This document shows, in pieces, positions 1 to 7,268 of a stretch of 13,466 bases of DNA; position 1 is the first letter of the stretch; each line of letters opens with the position of its first letter. The stretch lies in NCBI GenBank assembly GCA_017549665.1, contig JAFYUD010000070.1, positions 1 to 13,466 on the forward strand. The letters run 5' to 3'. Origin of the DNA: Clostridia bacterium. GTDB taxonomy: Bacteria; Bacillota_A; Clostridia; Oscillospirales; Acutalibacteraceae. The translations under genes and the position numbers were made by a program. The notes beneath the pieces were generated by a model. That model was given only the letters and a program-made list of their open reading frames with translations, ran no database searches and had not been told where the DNA came from.

Positions 1-2828
1 ATCTGCCGTTAAGAAAATGCATCTCATTTATTACAGATATAATCATATCTGCCGTTACAGAAACCGAAGCGCTGCCATCAATGGACTTCGGTGACACAAT
101 TCCTGAAAGTGAAAAAACAGTGATAGCGGTTTCAACCATTCTGCCGTCTGAAAACAAGCTTGATAAATTCTCTGCACATCTCAGACAGCTTTATCTCACT
201 TCATGTAAAGGAAATGCAAGCATCTGTATACTCGCAGACATGAAGCCCTCAAAGTCACCTTTTTTATTATCAGATGAAAAGGAAATTGAAAATGTCAGAA
301 AGCTTATCTCATCACTCAATGAGCAATATAACAACAGCTTTATACTTGCTGTGCGAAGCAGACGCTACTCTCTTACGGAAAAGGAATACATCGGTCACGA
401 AAGAAAAAGAGGAGCACTGATATCACTTGTCAGGCTGATAAAAAACGAAAACAATGAATTCTCTGAAATATACGGTGATGTCTCCAGACTGAAAAATGCC
501 AAATATATAATGGCGCTGGACTGCGACACACAAATGCCGGCAGGAGCACTTACAGAATTGGTTTCAATTGCTGCCCATCCCCTCAACAGACCTGTTATAA
601 ACAGAAAAAAACAGAAAGTAACAAAAGGCTACGGAATAATTGTACCGTCCGTCCACACGGGAATCAAGCAGGCTGCAATCTCTCGTTTTTCAGCTCTGAT
701 GTCAGGCAACGGCGGTATCTCTGCATATTCTGCCGCTGTCTGTGAAAGAAATCAGCAGCTTTTCGGTGAAAGCCTTTTCTGCGGGAAAGGTCTTATTGAT
801 GTCAATACATTCCGTGAGCTTCTCTGTGACCGTTTTCCCGAAGAGCAGATTCTCAGCCACGACATACCCGAAGGAATTATCATGCGCTCTGCATTTGCAG
901 GAAATATAAGCCTGACAGATTCATTTCCGTCAGGTGAAAGATCATATTTCAACCGTCAGCATCGCTGGATAAGGGGTGATTTGCAGAACCTTACTTTTCT
1001 TACAGATAAGCACTTTTCTTCTGCATTCACTTTTCCTGCAAACAGATGGATTACTGATAATATTCTGTCTGCACTGACTCCTGTTTTTGCACTGCTTTCA
1101 CTTTTTCTGTCCGTTCTGATGCCCGTAAGCATTTCAGTATTCACCGCTTCAACAGCTCTTCTTTGTGTTTTTCTGCCTGATTTCATATCTGCCGTTTCAG
1201 GGCTTCTGCACGGCGGTTTACCGTTGTTGACACGATTATTCTTTTCATCAGCAAAAACTGAAATTCACACCCGTATACAGCGTGCATTTACAAAAATAAT
1301 CATGCTGCCGAGAGAAGCTTATACAAATGCAGATGCATTGATAAGAGCTTTTTTCCGTCTTACTGTCAGCCGCAGGCATCTTCTTCAGTGGACTACTGCC
1401 GAAGAAAATGAAAACAGCAGACACATCGGTATTTCATTGATTTCTCTTGCAGCAGGAATTGTATGTCTTTTCGCAGGCACTGCTATTCATCGGTTTTCGG
1501 GAATTATGTTTCTTTCGGAAATACCGTTTTCCGTTTTCAGTGCAAAAATAAAAAAAGCTCCCGTCAGGAAAATTTCTTCTGACGAAAGAGAAACACTTGT
1601 TTCTTACTGCAGGGATATGTGGAAATTCTTTGACGATTTCTGCACTTCAGAATACAATTATCTGATTCCCGATAATATTCAGCTCAATTCTCAATTCAAT
1701 ATTGCAAAACGGACATCACCAACGAATCTCGGACTGATGCTTTGCACATTCCTTGCTTCAAGAGACCTCGGATTCATTGACACAAAAGAAATGTACGTCA
1801 GAATTTCACTTTCTCTTGACACAATAGGAAATCTGCCCGTATATAAAGGAAATTTATATAACTGGTATAATATTGAAACACTAAGCATCATGGAGCCTGA
1901 ATTCATCTCGTCCGTTGACAGCGGCAATTTTCTGTGCTGCCTTACTGCACTGAAGGAAGGACTTAAGGAATACACCGATGAGCTGCCACAGATTACTGAG
2001 CTGACAGATAAAATCAACAGACTTATCGACCGCTGTGATTTCGGTTTTCTGTATTCTCCGAGGAGAAATCTTTTTCATACGGGATTTGATGTAAAAAACA
2101 ATAAGTTTTCTGATTCATACTATGACCTGCTTATGAGTGAATCAAGGATGGCCGGCTATTTTGCCGTTGCAAAAGGACATGCGCCCGTAAAGCACTGGCA
2201 AGCCTTGGGCAGACCGTTATCTGCCGACGGAAGATACACCGGCACCGTCTCATGGTCAGGCACTATGTTTGAATATTTCATGCCGGCACTTTTTCTGCCG
2301 GATATTCCCCGCACACTTGCAGATGAATCACTGAATTTCTGTATTTATGCACAGAAAAAGAGAGTCGGGAAAACAGATATACCCTACGGAATATCGGAAA
2401 GCTGCTGCGGTGAATATGATGAGGAATCAAACTATCAGTATAAGGCACATGGAGTAAAAAGTCTGTGCATGAGACCTGATCCGTTTTCAGCAACCGTAAT
2501 TTCGCCATATTCAACCTTTCTGACTCTGCCGTCTGATGTCCATGACGGTATGAATAACCTGAAAAAGCTGAAAGACCTCGGCGCTTACGGCAGATACGGA
2601 TTTTTCGAAGCTGTGGATTTCTCACACAATCAATCCCCCTGCATGGTCAGATGCTTTATGTCGCATCATATCGGAATGAGCTTTCTTGCTGCCGTCAACT
2701 GTCTTTCTGACAATATAATGCAGAAAAGATTCATGAGGGATGAAGAGATGCAGGGGTGTTATTCCCTGCTTGAAGAAAAAATTCCCTCAGATGCAAAAAC
2801 AAAAAAGAAACCCTGCATTTACCGATAA
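1..2828 (+). CDS. Cyclic beta-1,2-glucan synthase-type glycosyltransferase (GT84 plus middle cyclization domain), 5' partial, lacks GH94
   Basis: The frame is open to the window edge (first full codon at 3), so the gene begins upstream. The ATG at 81 is internal: 26 codons precede it, and the stretch LPSMDFGDTIP reads as the family's usual lead-in to the GT domain. Numbering from that Met: a GT84 domain at about 1-310, with a DxD motif D147-C-D149, SHD 259-261 and RQHRWIRGD 292-300; membrane segments at about 325-385 and 450-470; the family-typical RRHLLQWTTAEE near 431; then a glycoamylase-like middle domain at about 540-885 (SPRRNLFHTGFD, SESRMAGYFAVAKGH, SHHIGMSFLA). In known synthases the GT84 part uses UDP-glucose, the middle domain cyclizes the chain, and a C-terminal GH94 domain controls length. 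Here the protein ends at LLEEKIPSDA plus a short Lys-rich tail, exactly at the usual junction with GH94. Family assignment is confident; the product glucan is inferred. Confidence 0.85.
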   Translation, partial: LPLRKCISFITDIIISAVTETEALPSMDFGDTIPESEKTVIAVSTILPSENKLDKFSAHLRQLYLTSCKGNASICILADMKPSKSPFLLSDEKEIENVRKLISSLNEQYNNSFILAVRSRRYSLTEKEYIGHERKRGALISLVRLIKNENNEFSEIYGDVSRLKNAKYIMALDCDTQMPAGALTELVSIAAHPLNRPVINRKKQKVTKGYGIIVPSVHTGIKQAAISRFSALMSGNGGISAYSAAVCERNQQLFGESLFCGKGLIDVNTFRELLCDRFPEEQILSHDIPEGIIMRSAFAGNISLTDSFPSGERSYFNRQHRWIRGDLQNLTFLTDKHFSSAFTFPANRWITDNILSALTPVFALLSLFLSVLMPVSISVFTASTALLCVFLPDFISAVSGLLHGGLPLLTRLFFSSAKTEIHTRIQRAFTKIIMLPREAYTNADALIRAFFRLTVSRRHLLQWTTAEENENSRHIGISLISLAAGIVCLFAGTAIHRFSGIMFLSEIPFSVFSAKIKKAPVRKISSDERETLVSYCRDMWKFFDDFCTSEYNYLIPDNIQLNSQFNIAKRTSPTNLGLMLCTFLASRDLGFIDTKEMYVRISLSLDTIGNLPVYKGNLYNWYNIETLSIMEPEFISSVDSGNFLCCLTALKEGLKEYTDELPQITELTDKINRLIDRCDFGFLYSPRRNLFHTGFDVKNNKFSDSYYDLLMSESRMAGYFAVAKGHAPVKHWQALGRPLSADGRYTGTVSWSGTMFEYFMPALFLPDIPRTLADESLNFCIYAQKKRVGKTDIPYGISESCCGEYDEESNYQYKAHGVKSLCMRPDPFSATVISPYSTFLTLPSDVHDGMNNLKKLKDLGAYGRYGFFEAVDFSHNQSPCMVRCFMSHHIGMSFLAAVNCLSDNIMQKRFMRDEEMQGCYSLLEEKIPSDAKTKKKPCIYR

Positions 2829-2852
2829 GCTCGGCTGTGCAGGGTTTTTTTT
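2808..2852. terminator. Bidirectional intrinsic terminator between convergent genes
   Basis: A perfect 10-bp stem (aaaccctgca 2808-2817 with tgcagggttt 2838-2847) encloses a 20-nt loop and is followed by a T run to 2852. On the opposite strand the A-rich stretch at about 2798-2810 supplies the U-tract, so the element can serve both the glucan synthase gene and the minus-strand operon ending at 2854. The left arm lies inside the glucan synthase reading frame, whose TAA (2826-2828) is in the loop. Confidence 0.88.
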
Positions 2853-2853
2853 A

Positions 2854-3276
2854 TCAATTTTTTGAATTGCGGCGGTGTGCCATGTAATCCTCGAGAATCA
2901 TTACTGCGGATACGGCATCAACCACGGCTTTTCTTTTCTTACCTCGTGTATCGGTCATATTGAGAGCAAGATGAGCTGAAACTGTTGTAAGTCTTTCATC
3001 ATAGAAAGCAACCTCAAGACCTGACTGCGCTGCAAGCTTTTCACCGAATTCACGGCAGGCTTCAGCTCTGAATCCCTCTGAGCCGTCCATATTCTTCGGA
3101 AGTCCCACAACGAAGGCTTCTGCTCTTCTCTCCTTTGCATAAGAGATAACCTTTGAAACAAGAGCATCTCTGTCGCTTTCCTTTATAACATCAACGGGAG
3201 AAGCAAGAATTTCATTTTTATCACATACGGCAAGACCTGTACGGACATCACCGTAATCAACAGACATTATAACCAT
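2854..3276 (-). CDS. ruvX: RuvX/YqgF family putative Holliday junction resolvase / pre-16S rRNA nuclease
   Basis: A 140-residue protein of the usual YqgF length with an RNase H-like fold. Visible motifs: an N-terminal SVDYGDVRTG with the first acidic residue D7, VVGLPKNMDGSEG at 56-68, DERLTT at 93-98, and a C-terminal VDAVSAVMILEDYM with D120. These three acidic sites match the family's metal-binding nuclease centre. Family members process the 16S rRNA 5' end and have been proposed as Holliday junction resolvases. The gene begins 3 nt after the stop of the upstream penicillin-binding protein gene and has only a weak GGGTGA-like ribosome site, which suggests translational coupling. Met4 (3265-3267) is an alternative start. 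The stop codon abuts the shared terminator. Confidence 0.93.
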   Translation of the reverse strand: MVIMSVDYGDVRTGLAVCDKNEILASPVDVIKESDRDALVSKVISYAKERRAEAFVVGLPKNMDGSEGFRAEACREFGEKLAAQSGLEVAFYDERLTTVSAHLALNMTDTRGKKRKAVVDAVSAVMILEDYMAHRRNSKN

Positions 3277-3279
3277 CAG

Positions 3280-5790
3280 TTATTCACCCAACGGCTCTTC
3301 ATTTCCGCCGCCTTCTCCACCAAGGTCACCTCCGCCGATTGCAGGCGGTGCGATTACCGGTGGCGGCTCAGTAGTAACAACAGGAGGTGTTGCTGTGGAA
3401 GGTGTTGCATTTGTGGTCTGCTGAGGTGCAGTCGTTGCATTGGGATCTGTCGTTGCATTGGGATCAGGCTCAGTCGTTGCGTTGGGGTCACCGATAAGTC
3501 CGCCGGGACCTGCAGCGCAGTTTGTACAAGTGGGAGGAAGTGAATCCGCCTTGTACCAGCCTGTTGCTGTTGTTGAACAAGTTGAACCTGCGATACGGCC
3601 TGAGTATACACAGTATGCTCGTTTCACAAGATCATCACTGAACTCAAATTCCTTTGCAGGAAGATTTTCATGAATCTTATTCATGATATTCTGATAAAGC
3701 TCACCGCAGTAGTTTGTTCTGAAATCAAGCTCTTCTGCGTGCTCTGCGTAACCCATCCATACTGCGCATACGTAGTAGGGAGTTCCGCCGATAAACCATC
3801 TGTCCTTTTCGTCAGATGTTGTACCTGTTTTTGCAAACATATCAAAGCCTGAAATTCTGTAGTTACGTGCAGTACCGTTTGACTCAGTAGCAACTGTCTG
3901 CATCATTTTGTTCATAACTTCAGCAGTACCGGTATCCATTACCTGTTCACCGGCATCGTTACGTGTAAGGTAAACCTGAGAGCCTGAGCTGTTTGTTACA
4001 GTGTAGTAACAATAAGGTTCGTAATATACACCGCCTGTACCGAAGGTTGTATATGCGGCACACATTTCAAGTGCATAAACACCGTAAGTCATACCGCCTA
4101 CCGCCATTGAAGAATAAGTTCTGTCTGTTTCTTCAAGACAAGTGAACTTGAATGTATCCTGAAGCCATTCGTAACATGTGTCAATTCCAAGGTCATTTAC
4201 AATCTGTGCAGGAATTGTATTATCAGAAGGAGCAATAGCCTTCTGGATATTCTTATAGCTTGTGGGTGAACCGGGGTCGCCGCCGTAGTTGTGAGGCCAA
4301 CGCTTACCGTCAAGCATGATACCGTAATTCTGCACCATGGGGTATGACCATGTGTACTCATTACTGTCAACTGCAAGTGAGTATACACTCAGCGGCTTGA
4401 TTGATGAACCGGGCTGACGACGTGAATCTGTTGCAATATTAAGACATCTTGCACTCAGCTTCTCACCTGCCTGACCGACAAGACCGAGAACACGGCCTGT
4501 GTAGTCCATGATTACCATACAGGACTGAACATCCTCACCATAGGAATTCTGTGCATTGGGGAAGCCTATTCTGTTATAATATACTCTTTCGATTTCCTGC
4601 TGAATATCCATATCTACTGCTACATGGATCTTGAGTCCGCCGTAGTATACCATTCTCCATGCGTCATTGTAAGAGTATGCATGAGTATCCATAAGGTCTT
4701 CGATAACCTGATCGATAACATAGTCAACGTAATAACTCTGTACAACTTCCTCTTCTTCCTCAAGAGGCTTTGCTTCTGCCTTTTCAAGGGCTTCTGCTGA
4801 AGGTACATAATCATCGTCAGTTGTGAATATGAGGTCATATGCTATTGCTTCATCATACTCTTCCTGAGTGATAAAGCCTTCATTGAGCATGCTCTTAAGA
4901 CACCAACGGCTTCTTTCCTGATTCTTTTCAGGATTGATAATGGGGTTGTTTGCACGGGGTGCCTGTGTGATAGCTGCAATACATGCACTTTCTGCAAGAT
5001 TAAGCTCACTTACATTCTTGCCGAAGTAGTATTCGGAAGCTGTCTGCACACCGTAACAGCCTGCATCAAGGTAAAGTGTGTTGAGATATGCCTCAAGGAT
5101 TGTTTCCTTTGAATAATGCTTCTCGAGATTGAGTGCATTCTTGATTTCGTTGAACTTTCTGATATAAGTTACTTCACGTGCACCTGTAAGGTTTTTGATG
5201 AGCTGCTGAGTGATTGTTGAACCACCCTGACCGTCATTCTGGGGAAGCACCATAACAGAAATTGTTCGTCTCCAGTCAACGCCGGAATGCTTTCTGAATC
5301 TGACGTCCTCAAGTGCGATATATGCATTCTGAAGATGCACGGGAATTTCATCAAGGTCAACCCAGATTCGGTTTTCCTCACCGTGAAGTCTTGCAAGCTC
5401 TACTTCATTACCGTCGTTATCATATGCAAAAAGGATAGTTGTCTGACTCTGATGCTCTTTGTAGTCATCAAGGTCAATTGCAACCTGACCGTTTACAAAG
5501 TCAGTCATATACTTCATTACATAAAGTCCGACAGATGATACGGAAACAAGACCGATAAGCATAATCGCACACAGTGTGATTCCCAAACGTCTGAAAACTT
5601 TATGCTCTTTTTTCGGCTTTCTGGGTTTTGCCGTATTATTGTTGTTGGCTGCAGTTCTTGCGTAATTAACAGGTCCTGACTCTGAAGCTGAAACAGAAGT
5701 CTGCCTGTTTCTGATTGACGGGCCCTGACTGCCGTAACCGGAAGCAGAGCTGCCGCCGTTCATTGACTGCTGATCTCTTTTGTCGTCCAT
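3280..5790 (-). CDS. Class A penicillin-binding protein (bifunctional GT51 transglycosylase / transpeptidase)
   Basis: Builds peptidoglycan at the outer membrane face: GT51 polymerises lipid II and the penicillin-binding domain cross-links stem peptides. The start at 5788-5790 (MDDKRDQQ, 836 residues) is chosen because an AGGAG lies 8 nt upstream; an ATG further out (5857-5859) would overlap the preceding gene. Layout: Ser/Asn-rich, then basic cytoplasmic segment 1-67; one membrane helix at about 69-92; GT51 at about 130-320 with EDVRFRKHSG (E161 candidate catalytic Glu) and GGSTITQQLIKN (189-200); an acidic linker EEEEE near 344; transpeptidase with SSIK (S462 nucleophile, K465), SDN 522-524 and KTGTT (K654). 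The C-terminus is a Cys-containing segment (C737, C755, C758), then DPNATT repeats and a Thr/Pro/Gly-rich tail at about 768-836. All catalytic motifs are intact. It is the second gene of an operon, 29 nt after the SH3b gene. Confidence 0.95.
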   Translation of the reverse strand: MDDKRDQQSMNGGSSASGYGSQGPSIRNRQTSVSASESGPVNYARTAANNNNTAKPRKPKKEHKVFRRLGITLCAIMLIGLVSVSSVGLYVMKYMTDFVNGQVAIDLDDYKEHQSQTTILFAYDNDGNEVELARLHGEENRIWVDLDEIPVHLQNAYIALEDVRFRKHSGVDWRRTISVMVLPQNDGQGGSTITQQLIKNLTGAREVTYIRKFNEIKNALNLEKHYSKETILEAYLNTLYLDAGCYGVQTASEYYFGKNVSELNLAESACIAAITQAPRANNPIINPEKNQERSRWCLKSMLNEGFITQEEYDEAIAYDLIFTTDDDYVPSAEALEKAEAKPLEEEEEVVQSYYVDYVIDQVIEDLMDTHAYSYNDAWRMVYYGGLKIHVAVDMDIQQEIERVYYNRIGFPNAQNSYGEDVQSCMVIMDYTGRVLGLVGQAGEKLSARCLNIATDSRRQPGSSIKPLSVYSLAVDSNEYTWSYPMVQNYGIMLDGKRWPHNYGGDPGSPTSYKNIQKAIAPSDNTIPAQIVNDLGIDTCYEWLQDTFKFTCLEETDRTYSSMAVGGMTYGVYALEMCAAYTTFGTGGVYYEPYCYYTVTNSSGSQVYLTRNDAGEQVMDTGTAEVMNKMMQTVATESNGTARNYRISGFDMFAKTGTTSDEKDRWFIGGTPYYVCAVWMGYAEHAEELDFRTNYCGELYQNIMNKIHENLPAKEFEFSDDLVKRAYCVYSGRIAGSTCSTTATGWYKADSLPPTCTNCAAGPGGLIGDPNATTEPDPNATTDPNATTAPQQTTNATPSTATPPVVTTEPPPVIAPPAIGGGDLGGEGGGNEEPLGE
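3431..3490 (-). repeat. Three 18-bp direct repeats coding DPNATT units in the PBP tail
   Basis: Copies lie at 3431-3448, 3449-3466 and 3473-3490 on the plus strand; the first two differ only at the last base and the third has two further changes. A 6-nt insert separates copies two and three. They are in frame and encode Asp-Pro-Asn-Ala-Thr-Thr units (DPNATT EP DPNATT DPNATT) in the extracytoplasmic tail of the penicillin-binding protein. Exact unit length suggests growth by slippage. Confidence 0.85.
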
Positions 5791-5798
5791 TTTAATTG

Positions 5799-5803
5799 CT
5801 CCT
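5799..5803 (-). promoter_or_regulatory. Ribosome binding site fixing the PBP start
   Basis: On the minus strand AGGAG stands 8 nt before the ATG at 5790, in the 29-nt gap after the SH3b gene stop. It decides for the Met24-type start over the longer reading frame. Confidence 0.8.
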
Positions 5804-5819
5804 GCTGAAAAAATATTTA

Positions 5820-6308
5820 TTAACCGGCTACGGGAACAAGGTAATCCATTGATACCCATCCACGCTTGCCGTTGTACTCAACATAACCCCAGGAGATATC
5901 ACCGCTGTCATCAACGAACAGAACATTGACCTGTGTTCCGTTGGGAATAGCACCCATAGCACCGTATTCCTTACCTGCTGTGGGACGCATGTTAAGATCT
6001 GATGTTGAGCCTGTATCTACCTTGTATGAACCTGCACCGACAGCAACAATTGTGCCTGCAACGGGTTCATCATCTGTTGAAGGTTCTTCCTGAATATAGC
6101 TGGGAGGACTTGACGGAATCTCATCTTCATCAGACTTGTTTGAAGATACTGAATGAATGATAAGACTGAGAATTACGATAAGCAGAACTACTGAAGCTGC
6201 GATCATAATAAGGAAACGTCTGTCCATCTTCTTTACTTTTTCAATAATGCCGTCCACGACGGGAATCATCTTTCTGAGAAACTTCTGAAAACCGTTTTGT
6301 TTTGCCAT
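5820..6308 (-). CDS. Membrane-anchored bacterial SH3-domain protein
   Basis: A 162-residue protein with a basic cytoplasmic start (MAKQNGFQKFLRKM), one hydrophobic helix at about 32-52 (FLIMIAASVVLLIVILSLII), an acidic Ser/Pro-rich spacer at 56-83, and an SH3b-like domain at about 92-160 (DLNMRPTAG, IPNGTQVNVL, WGYVEYNGKRGWVSMDYLVPV). The pattern of LNMRP, GTxVxVL and GWVxxxYL is typical of SH3_3 domains, which usually bind peptidoglycan peptides or cell-wall polymers. No catalytic domain is present. It is the first gene of the operon, with a full-strength AGGAGGT at 6316-6322 seven nt before ATG. Position directly ahead of a class A PBP suggests a wall-binding accessory or localisation role; that is inference. 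Topology is predicted N-in, C-out. Confidence 0.82.
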   Translation of the reverse strand: MAKQNGFQKFLRKMIPVVDGIIEKVKKMDRRFLIMIAASVVLLIVILSLIIHSVSSNKSDEDEIPSSPPSYIQEEPSTDDEPVAGTIVAVGAGSYKVDTGSTSDLNMRPTAGKEYGAMGAIPNGTQVNVLFVDDSGDISWGYVEYNGKRGWVSMDYLVPVAG

Positions 6309-6347
6309 AATACGGACCTCCTGAAAATATATTTTCTCTGATTAAAC

Positions 6348-6376
6348 ATTATAGCAAACGAAAACTCAAATTTCAA
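6348..6376 (-). promoter_or_regulatory. Sigma-A-type promoter for the SH3b-PBP-ruvX operon
   Basis: Reading the minus strand, TTGAAA (6376-6371), a 17-nt spacer, then a perfect TATAAT (6353-6348). Transcription would begin near 6341, giving a leader of roughly 33 nt before the SH3b start. It is the only good promoter I see for the three genes. Confidence 0.8.
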
Positions 6377-6426
6377 TATGTTTAACAATATTGTAATACT
6401 ATTTTTTTGTTTATATTAAAATATAT

Positions 6427-6448
6427 CAGCTGAAAATTATTTCAGTTG
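6427..6448. promoter_or_regulatory. Inverted repeat abutting the radC -35 box (candidate operator)
   Basis: CAGCTGAAA (6427-6435) and TTTCAGTTG (6440-6448) pair at eight of nine positions (the ninth is G-T) around a 4-nt centre. The right arm ends one base before the -35 hexamer of the radC promoter. It could be an operator, or a weak hairpin; nothing identifies the protein that would bind. Confidence 0.35.
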
Positions 6449-6477
6449 TTGAATTAACTGTTTTCATGTGCTAAAAT
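6449..6477 (+). promoter_or_regulatory. Extended -10 promoter for radC-patatin
   Basis: TTGAAT (6449-6454), 17-nt spacer ending TGTGC, TAAAAT (6472-6477). The TG one base before the -10 makes an extended -10. Start of transcription would be near 6484, with TGAGGT (6499-6504) as ribosome site ahead of the ATG at 6513. The roughly 200-bp gap 6309-6512 holds this promoter, the divergent operon promoter, an AT-rich stretch and the inverted repeat. Confidence 0.72.
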
Positions 6478-6512
6478 GGTCATGCAATCAATCTGCACTG
6501 AGGTAAAAAAAC

Positions 6513-7268
6513 ATGGCTGACAAAGAAAAAAATCCCCATTCAGGACACAGACAGCGTGTAAGGGCAAAATTCATTTCACAAGGAAATCTTGATGGATTTG
6601 CTGAGCATAATATACTTGAATTCCTGCTGTTTTATGCTGTGCCCAGAGCTGACACAAATGAACTTGCACACAGACTTATTGACACCTTCGGTTCACTGAA
6701 AGGTGTTTTTGATGCACCCTATGAAGCACTTACACAGATTGACGGAATCGGTGAAAATGCGGCAGTGCTTATGAAGCTCATACCCTCAGTTTCACGCACT
6801 TATCTTACACAGCAGACAGCAGATATAAAAACAATCTGCAGCACTGCTGATGCGGTAAATTATCTCAGACCGAAATTCACTTCACTCAGGCATGAATCAT
6901 TGGTCATGCTCTGCCTCAACCGCTCAGGAAAAATCCTGAAATGCTCCGTTATAAGCGAAGGCGGAATTGACTATACTCAGGCTGACCTGAGAAAAATCCT
7001 TTTTGATATTCTCAGCTGTCACGCAACAGAAATAATCATTGCCCACAATCATCCCGGAGGTCTCTGTGTACCGTCAAAAGGCGATATTGCCATGACTCAG
7101 ATGATTTCAGATTCGGTTATGAATACCGGTACAACTCTGAGAAATCATATAATTATCTGCGACGATGATTATTTCTCCTTTGCAGACAACAGCATTATGA
7201 GAAAATATCTCAGAAGCGAAAGCAGAAATGTTTTTGTGGCAAATGAGGACGAGGAGGATTATGATTGA
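6513..7268 (+). CDS. radC: RadC family JAMM/MPN+ metalloprotein
   Basis: A 251-residue protein of normal RadC length. The N-terminal half is helical (HSGHRQRVRAKF near 9-20, then HNILEFLLFYAVPRADTNELAHRL) with a helix-hairpin-helix-like LTQIDGIGENAAVLMKL at 73-89. The C-terminal MPN domain, about 115-240, has candidate JAMM glutamates E128 and E149 and the intact metal motif H178-N-H180-P with PS 187-188 and D191. The fold predicts a zinc-dependent hydrolase, but the cellular role of RadC is unsettled despite its historical DNA-repair name. The C-terminus is an acidic tail (NEDEEDYD). Its stop overlaps the start of the patatin gene, so the two are probably translated in a coupled way. Codon use and length give no sign of decay. 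Confidence 0.95.
   Translation: MADKEKNPHSGHRQRVRAKFISQGNLDGFAEHNILEFLLFYAVPRADTNELAHRLIDTFGSLKGVFDAPYEALTQIDGIGENAAVLMKLIPSVSRTYLTQQTADIKTICSTADAVNYLRPKFTSLRHESLVMLCLNRSGKILKCSVISEGGIDYTQADLRKILFDILSCHATEIIIAHNHPGGLCVPSKGDIAMTQMISDSVMNTGTTLRNHIIICDDDYFSFADNSIMRKYLRSESRNVFVANEDEEDYD
7251..7257 (+). promoter_or_regulatory. Ribosome binding site for the TTG-started patatin gene
   Basis: GAGGAGG lies inside the end of radC, 7 nt before the TTG at 7265. The nearby ATG at 7261 meets a stop after six codons, so TTG is the supported start. Confidence 0.75.

Noticed and set aside
81..83. ATG at 81 as true start of the glucan synthase
   Set aside because: The frame is open back to the window edge, the preceding codons read as family-like sequence, and no ribosome site precedes the ATG; the gene is cut by the window.
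3431..3490. Short regular repeats as a possible CRISPR or regulatory array
   Set aside because: The 18-bp units are nearly contiguous, have no spacers, and are in frame inside the PBP tail.
5791..5859. Longer N-terminus for the penicillin-binding protein from the ATG at 5857-5859
   Set aside because: It would overlap the SH3b gene by 40 bases, lacks a ribosome site, and adds a non-conserved-looking peptide; the ATG at 5790 has AGGAG at 8 nt.
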